A stretch of 23,034 nt of DNA from a virus, in IMG/VR virus record IMGVR_UViG_3300024518_003559, positions 1-23,034 of that record; one strand, written 5' to 3'. Position numbers and translations under genes: made by a program. Numbering within the stretch: position 1 is the first letter of the stretch; every line of letters starts with the position of its first letter. Below, in pieces: positions 1 through 7,224 of the stretch. The notes under the pieces were generated by a model. The model saw only the letters and a list, made by a program, of their open reading frames with translations. It was not told where the DNA came from and ran no database searches.

Positions 1-890
1 GACGCTGATTGGCGGCCTCTGGTCTGGGTGGTTCTGGCACCGGCAAGCTGTTGAGCACGTCGGGTTTGCAGCGGATCGTTGTCACGTTGTTCAGGGTCGG
101 GGGCGGGGCCGCCGTCAGCTTCCAAGAGGGCCTGCTTGAACCTGCCGACGAGAATCGCTGATGCCTGACCGTCCACAATCTGCTGGGCGTTATGCGCGTA
201 GGTGTCGCGCAAAGCCCTCGGCTGGTCATCAATCCAAGCATTGAAAGCCTTTCGGTTTTCGATGATCGTTTTGAAACCATCGGGGTGCTCTGTCTCAAAC
301 ACCCCGCGCTCCTCCGCCAAGAGCGCCTGTTGGCGCTCCTTCGCGGCGGTGAGCTCCGCGGCGTCGGTCTCTGACAGCTTGTCGAGGCGGCCTTCCAGCT
401 CGGTGATCGTCTCCACGAGGGGAGTGATCACATCGCCGTATTCCTCCTGGGCAGCCGCCAGACTTTCACGCCGGGCAGTATCTTGTGTCGTGTCGCCGGC
501 ATCCCGTTTCGCCTCCTCGGCGCTGGTAATGCGGGCAGTCAGGCTTTCGATCTCGCGACGGCTCCAAACAGTGCGCCCTTTTTGGCTGTCCACTTTGTGC
601 TGAAGCCGCGCAATCTGGGCGGTCAGCGCATCGGGGTCCGTACCTGCGGGTGTCTTCTGGTCAGGGTCGTCGCCACCGTCGTTATCGTCCTCGGAGGGGC
701 CTGGGCTGGAAGCATCAAGGTCAGGTTCGCCCGGATCGTCATCGGGGCGGTCCTTGGGTCCGGTATCGTCACCGGACTTCTCCTCTGATGCAATGGTTTC
801 CCAAAGCTGCTCGTCGGAAGTGTTATCTTTGGTCTCGGGGGCCGGATCAGTACCGGCGCCGTCCACCTTGATGGTGTCGTCGTCTGCCAT
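1..890 (-). CDS. Putative scaffolding protein, 3' end cut off by window edge
   Basis: The frame opens with ATG at 890 and stays free of stops for 296 codons to the window edge, so the C-terminus is missing. The first ~100 residues are extremely acidic and rich in D, E, P, G and T (start MADDDTIKVDG). The middle is predicted coiled coil, rich in A, E, Q and R (around residues 100-190), and the visible end is Q/R/T-rich. An acidic N-terminus with a helical body is usual for phage scaffolds, and in P22-like head modules the scaffold gene follows the portal, as here. The role therefore rests on composition and position, not on a sequence motif. The spacing to the 72-aa gene upstream is about 120 bases. 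A portal-associated or other virion protein is the alternative. Confidence 0.6.
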   Translation of the reverse strand, partial: MADDDTIKVDGAGTDPAPETKDNTSDEQLWETIASEEKSGDDTGPKDRPDDDPGEPDLDASSPGPSEDDNDGGDDPDQKTPAGTDPDALTAQIARLQHKVDSQKGRTVWSRREIESLTARITSAEEAKRDAGDTTQDTARRESLAAAQEEYGDVITPLVETITELEGRLDKLSETDAAELTAAKERQQALLAEERGVFETEHPDGFKTIIENRKAFNAWIDDQPRALRDTYAHNAQQIVDGQASAILVGRFKQALLEADGGPAPDPEQRDNDPLQTRRAQQLAGARTTQTRGRQSA

Positions 891-914
891 GTTTCACCTG
901 CGTTTGATTGCTTA

Positions 915-936
915 CGAACGGGCCGAGGCCGGTTCG
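915..936 (-). repeat. Imperfect hairpin before the scaffold-like gene
   Basis: The 22 bases form a dyad with arms CGAAC and GTTCG, inner GG/CC pairs and C-C mismatches, in the leader of the scaffold-like gene. No T tract follows on the transcribed strand, so it does not look like a terminator. It could be an mRNA processing or stability element between the portal and scaffold genes. This is a weak call. Confidence 0.25.
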
Positions 937-1011
937 CTCGGGGTGCCTTGGGGTCTTACCCTCGGCGGTTTGGGCGGCCTATCGGCGGCCCGGTCGCAAC
1001 TGTCCGGCTCA

Positions 1012-1230
1012 TCAGTAGAGCGGGCCAGCATCCTTTTCCGGGGCAAACGCCGCCGGTTCGTTCTTGGGCTCGACATGCGCGATCAGCGCGCGAGCCTCCT
1101 TGATCTGCCCCCGGATCATCGCCGTCTCATCGGGGGAGATCGGGTATTCATTTTGGCGCTGAAGCCCGGCGATCCTAAGATCCAGGTGCTTGCGAAGCCT
1201 GCGCCATGTGGGAGAACTGCGATCGATCAT
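1012..1230 (-). CDS. Small hypothetical protein between portal and scaffold
   Basis: This is a 72-aa protein, basic in its first half (start MIDRSSPTWRRLRKHLDLRI) and predicted mostly helical. No domain is recognised. Its ATG overlaps the portal stop codon in a TGATG arrangement, so translation is probably coupled to the portal. Small genes at this place are common in head modules of P22-like phages and have no general assigned role. A head-assembly accessory role is possible from position alone. The reading frame is short, but the coupling and the lack of any competing frame make it credible. Confidence 0.65.
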   Translation of the reverse strand: MIDRSSPTWRRLRKHLDLRIAGLQRQNEYPISPDETAMIRGQIKEARALIAHVEPKNEPAAFAPEKDAGPLY

Positions 1231-3536
1231 CAGATCGCGCCCCCAGAGCTTACGCCGGTGCGCTCCTTCATGGCGATCTCCGCCGCCATACTGCGCTCCT
1301 TGTGCGCGTTGTCATCGGCCTTGCCCGAGATCCTGGCGTCCAGCTCCTCGCGCTTCATGTTCAGGGCGGCGGCGGCCTTCTCCATCGCGGCGTCGTAGGT
1401 CCAGCCGGCAATTTCCTTGCGGGCGGCCCATTCCTGCTCGTGGAGAGCCGTCTTGTGGTCCATCTCCTCGCGGCGAAGGTCCATCTCCGCCTTCGCGAGT
1501 TCCATCTTGGCGTTCTCGATCGCGGCGGCGGGGTCTTGGCTGTCTTTCTGATCCTGCTCCCACTGCTTGTACTCGCGCTCGGTCATGGTGATCTCGTCGG
1601 TGGCGATCATGTGCGCTTTGAAGATCGCGGCCAGCAACTCCCCGTGCTTGATCCTCGGCCCATAGACAGGGTGGTCACCGAATATCTGGGCGATCATGAG
1701 GAGGTTCTGCGCCTGCATCTCACGGACCAGGAGAACGCCGGAGCCGCGCGCCTTCACCTCGTAGTCGCCCTTGATGTACTTCTTCTCGCTGAACTGCATG
1801 TTCCAGTGGTAGAACCGGCGAACCACCGGCGTGGTGATATCGTCGTCGAAGTTCTTGACGATGCGCCGGAACGTCACGTTCGCATTGTTCATCAACAGGG
1901 CCATGCCCTGAGCAGTCTTGGTGACGCCGGTGCCCTGCTCGCCCTGCGCAATCGCAGGCTGGGCGGTCACATCGTCGACCGCCTCCTCCGCCATCGCGAT
2001 AATGTTGGCGATCTCCTGCTGGTTCGAGGGGATGTTGAAGGTCTCGAACACCTTGACGCCGGGCTGGCTGGTTGTGTCGTCCCGAAGCCATACCTTGCGC
2101 GGCTGGAGCGTCCAGTTGCCGTCCTCTGGCTCGACCGCGGTCTTGTTGATGACAATCTGCGGGCCGGTGGATAGGCCGGAGTTGTCCATCATCATCCGGT
2201 AGGCGCCATTGATGATCGCCTGGGGGTGGCGCATGATCGAGGGAATACCAAAGCCGAACGGCGTCGCCTCGTCGGCCCGGATCGTGAAGACGCTGTAGAT
2301 GGTCTCCTTGCTGTCGAGCGGGTGGCGCCCAAAACTCAGCAGCTTGCCGTCGCAGAACCAGACCCGAACATGGTGCTCCTCGATCGGGTCCAAATCCTCC
2401 ATCGGCGCCGTGTCTTCAGGATCTCGCATCTCCTCAATGAGCATCTGCATGTCTTCAGTCTCGACCGGGCCGGTGTACTCCCAGACCTGGTAGGTCGCGG
2501 GGATGGTTCCGTCAGTCTGGCCGGTCAGGTCGTGCAGATCGGTGATATAGGCCGGGATAGTCCCAAGCGATGGGTCGTTCCTCAAGAGCTCGCGCACCGC
2601 GTCCTTGTCGATGTCCGGGCGCTTGGCGAGTTTGCGGAGCATGGTCTTGCTCATCAGGTGCCGCTCGAAGCATCCGCTGCCGTCCTGTACCTTCGGAACA
2701 TCCGGATCAGGGAAGAAGCTCCACGGGTCCACACGGTAGGCGCTCGGCGCCGTCTCCTTTGCGTTCCCCAGCTCGTATCCATCGCCTTCCGCGGCCTTCA
2801 CCCATACCTGCTTGCCGGCGCTGGAGCCGATCACCGGCCCCTTGATGACGCCCATGCCCAGCTTGGTCGCATCGCCGATCACGTCGCGGGCCTGGGATTG
2901 GTAGTCGCAACCCACAAATTGATCTTCGATCTCGTCTCGCATCAGGTCACTGCGGCGGGATGCCTCGCGAATCTTCTCCTGGAGGTCGTCTGCCGCCGCC
3001 TGGGCCATGTTCTGCTCGGTCTCTGCCGCCCGCATCTCCTGCTCGGATGCCTGGGCGGCGTTGGCGTCACCGGCGGCCATCTGCTCCTGGCCTTGGGCCT
3101 GGGCGGCGTTGGCGCGATCTCGCGCCTCATCCACCTGAGACAGCGCCGCCTCCGCCGCATCGGTAAGGTCTGGAACCGGCGTCGGACCAATGCTCCAGTT
3201 GCGGTCATCGGTCGGGAACTGCAAATCCCACAGCCGCGCCTCCATGGCGTCGGTCTTCGCCGCGGTCAGGTTGATGAACACCTTAGAGCCCTTGGAGAGC
3301 TTCAGGCGCTCCAGCGTCTCGCGGTCGTAGATGCCGTGGTACTGCTGCAAGTCTTCGATCCACCGCTGCTCGATGGAGTATCGCTTGCCGACGCGGCGCG
3401 TAGCCTCCGCAGCCAGACCGGCAACGAACGCGCTCATCCGCTCCTGCTTCTCCTCCTGGCGCATCTCCTCTGAGGATCTGTCATCCATTTGGTCTTGCGG
3501 ATCGCGGTCATATGCACCTGGGTCGTTTAGTGGCAT
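1230..3536 (-). CDS. Phage portal protein, P22-like type
   Basis: This 768-aa protein would form the dodecameric portal at the unique head vertex through which DNA is packaged and ejected. Length and layout fit the P22-like (podoviral) portal family. The N-terminal part (about residues 35-120) includes a tract YHGIYDRETLERL and SKVFINLTAAK, typical of the start of the portal core. An Ala/Gln/Glu-rich coiled coil at about 128-195 interrupts it, and the core continues with DPWSFFPDP and the GFGIPSIMRHPQ segment near residue 430. The last ~110 residues are a charged coiled coil, as in barrel-forming portals. It begins directly at the end of the terminase nuclease frame (shared base at 3536) and is followed by a coupled small gene. 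Identity as a portal is solid. The Ala-rich insertion is longer than I would expect, which is only a visual judgement. Confidence 0.9.
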   Translation of the reverse strand: MPLNDPGAYDRDPQDQMDDRSSEEMRQEEKQERMSAFVAGLAAEATRRVGKRYSIEQRWIEDLQQYHGIYDRETLERLKLSKGSKVFINLTAAKTDAMEARLWDLQFPTDDRNWSIGPTPVPDLTDAAEAALSQVDEARDRANAAQAQGQEQMAAGDANAAQASEQEMRAAETEQNMAQAAADDLQEKIREASRRSDLMRDEIEDQFVGCDYQSQARDVIGDATKLGMGVIKGPVIGSSAGKQVWVKAAEGDGYELGNAKETAPSAYRVDPWSFFPDPDVPKVQDGSGCFERHLMSKTMLRKLAKRPDIDKDAVRELLRNDPSLGTIPAYITDLHDLTGQTDGTIPATYQVWEYTGPVETEDMQMLIEEMRDPEDTAPMEDLDPIEEHHVRVWFCDGKLLSFGRHPLDSKETIYSVFTIRADEATPFGFGIPSIMRHPQAIINGAYRMMMDNSGLSTGPQIVINKTAVEPEDGNWTLQPRKVWLRDDTTSQPGVKVFETFNIPSNQQEIANIIAMAEEAVDDVTAQPAIAQGEQGTGVTKTAQGMALLMNNANVTFRRIVKNFDDDITTPVVRRFYHWNMQFSEKKYIKGDYEVKARGSGVLLVREMQAQNLLMIAQIFGDHPVYGPRIKHGELLAAIFKAHMIATDEITMTEREYKQWEQDQKDSQDPAAAIENAKMELAKAEMDLRREEMDHKTALHEQEWAARKEIAGWTYDAAMEKAAAALNMKREELDARISGKADDNAHKERSMAAEIAMKERTGVSSGGAI

Positions 3537-4312
3537 TAGTATCCAGCCCTTTCATCGACCACCGGCACCGCGCTGTTCGTCGGGCGGCTGGGAGGTTTGA
3601 CCTTGCCGATCTGCCCGAAGGTCATCACGGCGTAGCGGAGAGCGTCCATGAGGTGGTCGAACTTCTTGACCACCTTGCCTTTTTCGTTCCGGCGATAGAG
3701 CCGGTATTCTGACTTCGTGTTCACAAGCGTGGTGAACAGCTTCAGGCGCCCGGTCTCAAGCCTGGACCAGACCTCGTACAGACCCTCGTCCACCGCGTTG
3801 ACGGCGGGGACCAGGTGTAGACCCAGAGTGGCGTAGGTGACGAAAAGCTGCTTTCCCTCGTCCTGGCTCCGGCTCCGGCTGGCGGGGTCGATCGCCCCCC
3901 TTATCCAATCGCCCCTCGCCTTGATCGACAAGGTGTGGACAGCCGGGATCGCCTCTCCCTTGTAGTGCTCTGCGTAGGCGTAGAGGGTGCCGTCAGCCGG
4001 ATCTTCTGCAAGCCAGATCGCCGCCGTCTTGTTCCATCCGACATCAAAGCCGTAGCCTCGGCGCCAGAAGGCCGGGATCGGGAAGGGATCAACCGATACC
4101 TCCTCGATCGAGATTGGATAGATCGCGCCCGCACCCATCGACGGGATGCCCTTTGACCGGGCCTCCTTGAGGTGGGGCGGCGTTGACGAGAGCAGATCAT
4201 CCTTGGCGGCCTTGGTCAGGTGCGGGACATCATCCCAGCCCATCATGACACAATATTTGCTCGCCGATATTCTGCCCATCATCTCCCTCTGAATAGTTGC
4301 CCGCGCCAGCAT
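3536..4312 (-). CDS. Terminase large subunit, C-terminal nuclease part (separate frame)
   Basis: This 258-aa protein carries the RNase H-fold nuclease of a phage large terminase (Terminase_6C type), which cuts concatemeric DNA during headful packaging. Metal-binding candidates are D90 in YGFDVGWN, D142 in GAIDPAS and D219/D223 in FDHLMDALRY. The family segment VMMGWDDVPHL lies at residues 22-32 and ARSKGIP at 51-57. There is no Walker motif: the ATPase part is the separate frame 5061-5897, upstream in transcription. The first ~18 residues (MLARATIQREMM...) do not resemble the family and probably derive from the inserted segment. The same frame is open upstream of this ATG only to a TAA near 4401, so it cannot be joined to the ATPase part by simple read-through. 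The portal start abuts its stop. Whether the two parts act as a two-chain terminase or are joined by RNA splicing is unknown. Confidence 0.85.
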   Translation of the reverse strand: MLARATIQREMMGRISASKYCVMMGWDDVPHLTKAAKDDLLSSTPPHLKEARSKGIPSMGAGAIYPISIEEVSVDPFPIPAFWRRGYGFDVGWNKTAAIWLAEDPADGTLYAYAEHYKGEAIPAVHTLSIKARGDWIRGAIDPASRSRSQDEGKQLFVTYATLGLHLVPAVNAVDEGLYEVWSRLETGRLKLFTTLVNTKSEYRLYRRNEKGKVVKKFDHLMDALRYAVMTFGQIGKVKPPSRPTNSAVPVVDERAGY

Positions 4313-4348
4313 TCGACCGTTATGAACAAGTCTGCCGGAGGCCGTTAA

Positions 4349-4398
4349 CGCGCCCGCTGGGCGCGCATGTCCGGTGATAGAGGGGGGCGGGCGGCCCC
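4349..4398 (-). terminator. Two GC hairpins in the gap after the 208-aa gene
   Basis: Downstream of the 208-aa gene, on its strand, come GGGGC-CGCCC-GCCCC (4384-4398) and a perfect 7-bp hairpin CGCGCCC-AGC-GGGCGCG (4349-4365) followed by TTAACGG. There is no real U tract, so termination would be weak or factor-dependent. The hairpins lie between the inserted gene and the start of the terminase nuclease part and may attenuate transcription or limit translation into it. Alternatively they are the remains of the element that split the terminase gene. Confidence 0.35.
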
Positions 4399-4430
4399 TT
4401 TACGTTGAGGTCCAGCAGACGTTCGATGGC

Positions 4431-5057
4431 TTAGGCGTAGCCGACAAGCTCGATGAGGAACCGGCCAGCGGTGTAGGTGGCTGCGGTCGTGCCGCCGCCC
4501 GTCAGGTAAAGGTACTCATCGGCAGCGGGGACCGCTGCCAGCGGACCCACGAGGCCGAGGGTATGCGTGCCGCCGTTCAGCAGTAGGGTCTCATCCAGGG
4601 CGCTGATCGCAGTGTCCTCGACGCCCGTAGCCTCGACGGCGGAATACAGGTTGATATCCACGTCGCCGGTGGCCGGGGCTTCGAGGCAGGTCATGGTGCC
4701 GCCGAGGAGGGTTCCGTTGCGAGCCGCCGTGATCTGGCCGAGGTGGGCGACGCCCACGCCGTCCACGCCGATGATGTCGTCAACTCCAGCGCTGGAGTTG
4801 AGCCCGGTCAGGTCGAGCAGGATCTTGGTCGTGACCAGATCGCCGTCGCGCTTGACACTGGTCTTGACCAGCGTGCCGGTGCCTGCGGTGATGCCGACAC
4901 CAGCGGTTGTGGCGAGGGTCGCTTCGAACGCCTCCAGTGAGGCGCTGAAATCGTCGAAGTTCACAAACACGTCCTGGCCGCGGTGGGCGCCGGACACATG
5001 GTCACCATCAATGAGACGGGCGCCGGGGTTGAGGCGGGTATAGTTCTTCATGGACAT
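4431..5057 (-). CDS. Putative virion (decoration-like) protein inserted within terminase gene
   Basis: This 208-aa protein (start MSMKNYTRLNPGARLIDGDH) is rich in G, A, T, V and D, with few Lys and Cys, and predicted mainly beta. It has no nuclease, maturase or intein signature. The composition resembles phage head-decoration or other capsid-surface proteins, but no family is recognised with certainty. It starts 3 bases after the stop of the terminase ATPase part, with a good Shine-Dalgarno (AAGAGGAGA) that itself encodes the last residues of that part. It is followed by two GC hairpins and then by the terminase nuclease part. Its place between the two halves of one enzyme suggests a cargo gene gained by insertion. 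The structural role is inference from composition and module. Confidence 0.6.
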   Translation of the reverse strand: MSMKNYTRLNPGARLIDGDHVSGAHRGQDVFVNFDDFSASLEAFEATLATTAGVGITAGTGTLVKTSVKRDGDLVTTKILLDLTGLNSSAGVDDIIGVDGVGVAHLGQITAARNGTLLGGTMTCLEAPATGDVDINLYSAVEATGVEDTAISALDETLLLNGGTHTLGLVGPLAAVPAADEYLYLTGGGTTAATYTAGRFLIELVGYA

Positions 5058-5060
5058 AGG

Positions 5061-5897
5061 CTAGTCTCCTCTTGGGTCGCTGGGTTCTTCCAGCTCGTTG
5101 GGCAGGAAGCCCATGACGACCTCGCTGATGCCCTCCAGAGGGGTGAAGGTCAGCATGACGATGCCGTTGGTGGTGGCGGTGCGGATCAGGCACTCGCCAT
5201 AAACGTCTTCGGGTGGCTCCTCGTCGAGCCAGATTCCGTGCTTGGCGGTGCCCTCGAACGATCCACGCCCCTGTTGGTAGGACTTGATCCCGAGAACCGA
5301 CCAGCCGCCTGATGTGTGCTTGACCTTGATCGTATCGACCAGATCGGAAACCCCCTGCTTCCAAGTCAGGCCGCCGAGTTCCTTGCCGGGGATGATCCCG
5401 GTGCCGTCCAGGTGCTTGCGACCGCCCTCGGTTGTGATCCCGCCGAGCAGCGTCGCCTGCACGATATCGCGCGTGGTCTCGTTGGTCTTGCCCGCCGCCC
5501 ACCAGCTTACCGGGTCTTTGAATCTGCGGCCTTCCCACCAGTGTGGGTATTTGCCGGTCAGGTGCGCGGCTGTCTCAAATCCACCGGCGCCGAATGTCTT
5601 GCCGACTCGATTCGCCGCCATGACGCAGCGCTCGCGGTACTCCGCCCCGGCCTTGAAGAACTCCAGGTGCTTGGCGTACTTATGCCGAGAGTGGATTATC
5701 GTGCCGTCAAGGAGCCTGCGGTCCTCGTCCGGGTATATCATCCCGAATATGCGCTGCTTGTTGCGTCGCTCACACCGCGCCATCGCCTCGGCGAACTTGT
5801 CAACATCGGATCGGGCTGGCCCGTTACTCTGGCTCAAGAAGTCTCTCTGGGAGGATGACGCCCAAGCGGTCGGCAAGGCGGCGGGTGTGTGCCTCAA
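5061..5897 (-). CDS. Terminase large subunit, N-terminal ATPase part (separate frame)
   Basis: This frame of up to 278 aa holds the packaging-motor ATPase. Walker A is AANRVGKT (94-101), Walker B is GIWLDEE (221-227) and the coupling motif is LTFTPLEG (249-256). The WWEGRRF stretch near 120 is also typical of this family. It ends at residue 278, shortly after motif III, in EEPSDPRGD, where whole family members run on into the nuclease domain. That domain is found in the separate frame 3536-4312. The first codon of the longest version is TTG inside the small-subunit gene (74-base overlap). The only in-frame ATG near the N-terminus is at 5783 (MARCERR), and residues before it still look like coding sequence. 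The ATPase centre looks intact, so the protein could still work if the nuclease part is supplied in trans. Confidence 0.85.
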   Translation of the reverse strand: MRHTPAALPTAWASSSQRDFLSQSNGPARSDVDKFAEAMARCERRNKQRIFGMIYPDEDRRLLDGTIIHSRHKYAKHLEFFKAGAEYRERCVMAANRVGKTFGAGGFETAAHLTGKYPHWWEGRRFKDPVSWWAAGKTNETTRDIVQATLLGGITTEGGRKHLDGTGIIPGKELGGLTWKQGVSDLVDTIKVKHTSGGWSVLGIKSYQQGRGSFEGTAKHGIWLDEEPPEDVYGECLIRTATTNGIVMLTFTPLEGISEVVMGFLPNELEEPSDPRGD

Positions 5898-6396
5898 GTT
5901 CCGCGTCGGTCATGTGCTCCGTGTCGGTGGTGGTGGTAAGGTCGATCGCCGTCCGGTCGCCGTAGAAGTCAGGCCGAAGGTTTCCAGCCGCCCACTTCCG
6001 GGCGTCGATCCGAACCTTGGACCGCGCAACGAACTCTCGGTCGAGTTCTTCGTAGGTGCTGCCGTCAGGCCGGGTCTTCGTCACAGTGTCGCCGCTTGTG
6101 TCGTCGGCAATCTCGATGATCTCCTCGGCCATGAAGTCGGCTTGAGCCATCTTGGCCGCCCGATATGCGTCCGTCACCGGCCCGCTGCCGCCCTCCTGGT
6201 GCAACCAAGACAGGAACGTGCTCCGGGGTGGGGTGTCCTTGATCCCAGGCGCGCAGATGACCGCAACGCTGTCGGCGCTCGACGCGATCCGCTCGCAAAC
6301 GCGCTTGATCTTCTTCTCGCGGTCGATGGCCGCCAGAGCTGCCTTTGTTGGCCCCTTGCTTTTCGCCTTCGGCTTGGTGGTCTTCTTCTGCGCCAT
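5824..6396 (-). CDS. Terminase small subunit
   Basis: The protein is 190 aa from the chosen ATG at 6396 (MAQKKTTKPKAKSKG). An upstream frame continuation exists, but it would overlap the lipoprotein gene. The Lys-rich N-terminus is followed by a helical DNA-binding region with the stretch STFLSWLHQEG (an HTH-like helix pair typical of this small-terminase type), an AKMAQADFMAEEIIEIADD segment, and the ARKWAAGNLRP motif near the end. Those last two are characteristic of small subunits paired with this large terminase. It would recognise the packaging start site and load the large subunit. Its end overlaps the longest form of the large-subunit frame. No strong Shine-Dalgarno is visible, and it starts 4 bases after the lipoprotein stop, so coupling is likely. 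Confidence 0.8.
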   Translation of the reverse strand: MAQKKTTKPKAKSKGPTKAALAAIDREKKIKRVCERIASSADSVAVICAPGIKDTPPRSTFLSWLHQEGGSGPVTDAYRAAKMAQADFMAEEIIEIADDTSGDTVTKTRPDGSTYEELDREFVARSKVRIDARKWAAGNLRPDFYGDRTAIDLTTTTDTEHMTDAELEAHTRRLADRLGVILPERLLEPE

Positions 6397-6400
6397 CGGA

Positions 6401-6733
6401 TTAGGCCGGGCTGCCGGCTGGCTCAACCTCGTCATCCTGCCAGCCATCACCAACCGCCATGACGCAGGACACACCGTTCGGATAGGTGCTGATGATAGTC
6501 CAGCTTCCAGTCGCCTCCGAGGCCCAGACCTCAACGATCGAGGAGCCGTTCACCCCGACGCCGCGCCGAGCTTCGCCGTATTTATTTCCGAGGTTGGCGA
6601 TAACCGCATCGCGCTCCCCGCAAATCATTTGCGCCTGAGCCACGCCATCAGGCAGATGACCAGCGGTGGCAATGCCCTGACACCCGCCCACCAGCATGAC
6701 CGCGGCAAGCATGGAAATGATGTGATTTATCAT
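6401..6733 (-). CDS. Small secreted lipoprotein-like protein
   Basis: The protein is 110 aa. It begins MINHIISMLAAVMLVGGCQG, a short hydrophobic signal with a lipobox-like LVGGC, so Cys18 would be lipidated after signal peptidase II cleavage. The mature part has a second and a third Cys and the segment VEVWASEATGSWTII. This pattern is known from small proteins of unknown function in Rhodobacterales-type phages and genomes. The start at 6733 is favoured by AGGGAG eight bases upstream and by an ATGA overlap with the Cys-rich gene before it. A cell-envelope role (superinfection exclusion or lysis-related) is possible but not shown. It is not proline-rich like typical Rz1 spanins. Confidence 0.65.
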   Translation of the reverse strand: MINHIISMLAAVMLVGGCQGIATAGHLPDGVAQAQMICGERDAVIANLGNKYGEARRGVGVNGSSIVEVWASEATGSWTIISTYPNGVSCVMAVGDGWQDDEVEPAGSPA

Positions 6734-6954
6734 GATTTCGGCTCCCTGTTTACGCCAGGCATGAACTCTCCGCACGTCGCCTTGTCGTAGACCACCGGCC
6801 ACTCGCTGTAGCCACCGGTTGTGATCTGGGGGGGGAACCTGCAACACGGGGCTGACTTGGAGGCGCCCGGCTGCTTCCCCTCGGACGGCATGGCGCCGCA
6901 CGGCCAGGAGGGCCACCAGTATTTGCATCGGTCGCACGTTTTCAGCCTATCCAT
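6730..6954 (-). CDS. Cys-rich small protein
   Basis: This is a 74-aa protein with CDRCKYWW at residues 7-14, then single Cys, a CC pair near 37-38 followed by RFPP, and CGEFMPG near the end. The arrangement (C-x2-C-x-W-W ... C-R-x-P-P ... C-G-E-F) matches a widespread family of tiny phage and bacterial proteins of unknown function, probably zinc-binding. AGGGGG lies eight bases before the ATG. Its stop overlaps the start of the lipoprotein gene (ATGA). Confidence 0.6.
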   Translation of the reverse strand: MDRLKTCDRCKYWWPSWPCGAMPSEGKQPGASKSAPCCRFPPQITTGGYSEWPVVYDKATCGEFMPGVNREPKS

Positions 6955-7037
6955 TGGGCTGACCCCCTAATATTGCCGCTGTTCGCCAGCGCTCCACGGC
7001 TGGCGGGCGTTTTGCTCGCGGCGCTCCCCTCTGGCAT

Positions 7038-7113
7038 TGGTCGCAGGAGAGGGATTCGAACCCCCGATCTTCAGGCGATGAACCCAACGAGATGACCGCT
7101 TCTCCACCCTGCT
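7038..7113 (-). tRNA. tRNA with CAT anticodon, initiator-like (fMet)
   Basis: The leftward strand folds as a cloverleaf. The acceptor is AGCAGGG / TCCTGCG with an A1xG72 mismatch. The D arm is GAGA...TCTC with A11-T24. The anticodon arm is TTGGG-TTCATCG-CCTGA. The T arm is GGGGG-TTCGAAT-CCCTC. The discriminator is A, and CCA is encoded at 7038-7040. An unpaired 1-72 position, A11-T24 and a G-rich anticodon stem are hallmarks of bacterial initiator tRNA. Oddities are the pyrimidine (C) at position 37 and a G-T pair at 29-41 in place of the third G-C pair. An elongator Met or a tRNA-Ile2 (CAT modified) is the alternative. It sits between the NusG-like gene and the late leftward genes; the rest of this 270-base gap shows no gene. 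Confidence 0.8.
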
Positions 7114-7224
7114 GAATTTCGATCCGCCACGCCGCAACCATGGCCACGATTTCATCCTCGTGGCAGATTGCACTTGGGCAAGCCGCGTAGACAAGCCCCT
7201 CCGGCGGTAGTCTGAGACCGATTA

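Noticed and set aside
956-1012. 18-codon leftward frame after the 72-aa gene (TGATG junction)
   Set aside because: Very short and without any recognisable feature; coupling alone is not enough.
754-1398. 214-codon rightward frame
   Set aside because: Antisense to scaffold-like, 72-aa and portal genes, and lacks protein-like features.
1206-2174. 322-codon rightward frame opposite the portal gene
   Set aside because: Same reason: antisense frame over a well identified gene, no ribosome site.
2226-3473. 415-codon rightward frame opposite the portal gene
   Set aside because: Antisense to a clear portal gene; the open frame arises from the GC-rich codon pattern, and the translation has no family features.
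5284-6462. 392-codon rightward frame opposite terminase genes
   Set aside because: Covers both terminase small and large subunit genes on the other strand; the motifs on the leftward strand are unambiguous.
6947-7194. Leftward frames across the CAT tRNA
   Set aside because: They are translations of the tRNA gene itself (tRNA T arm read as GFES/GSNPS-type peptide).
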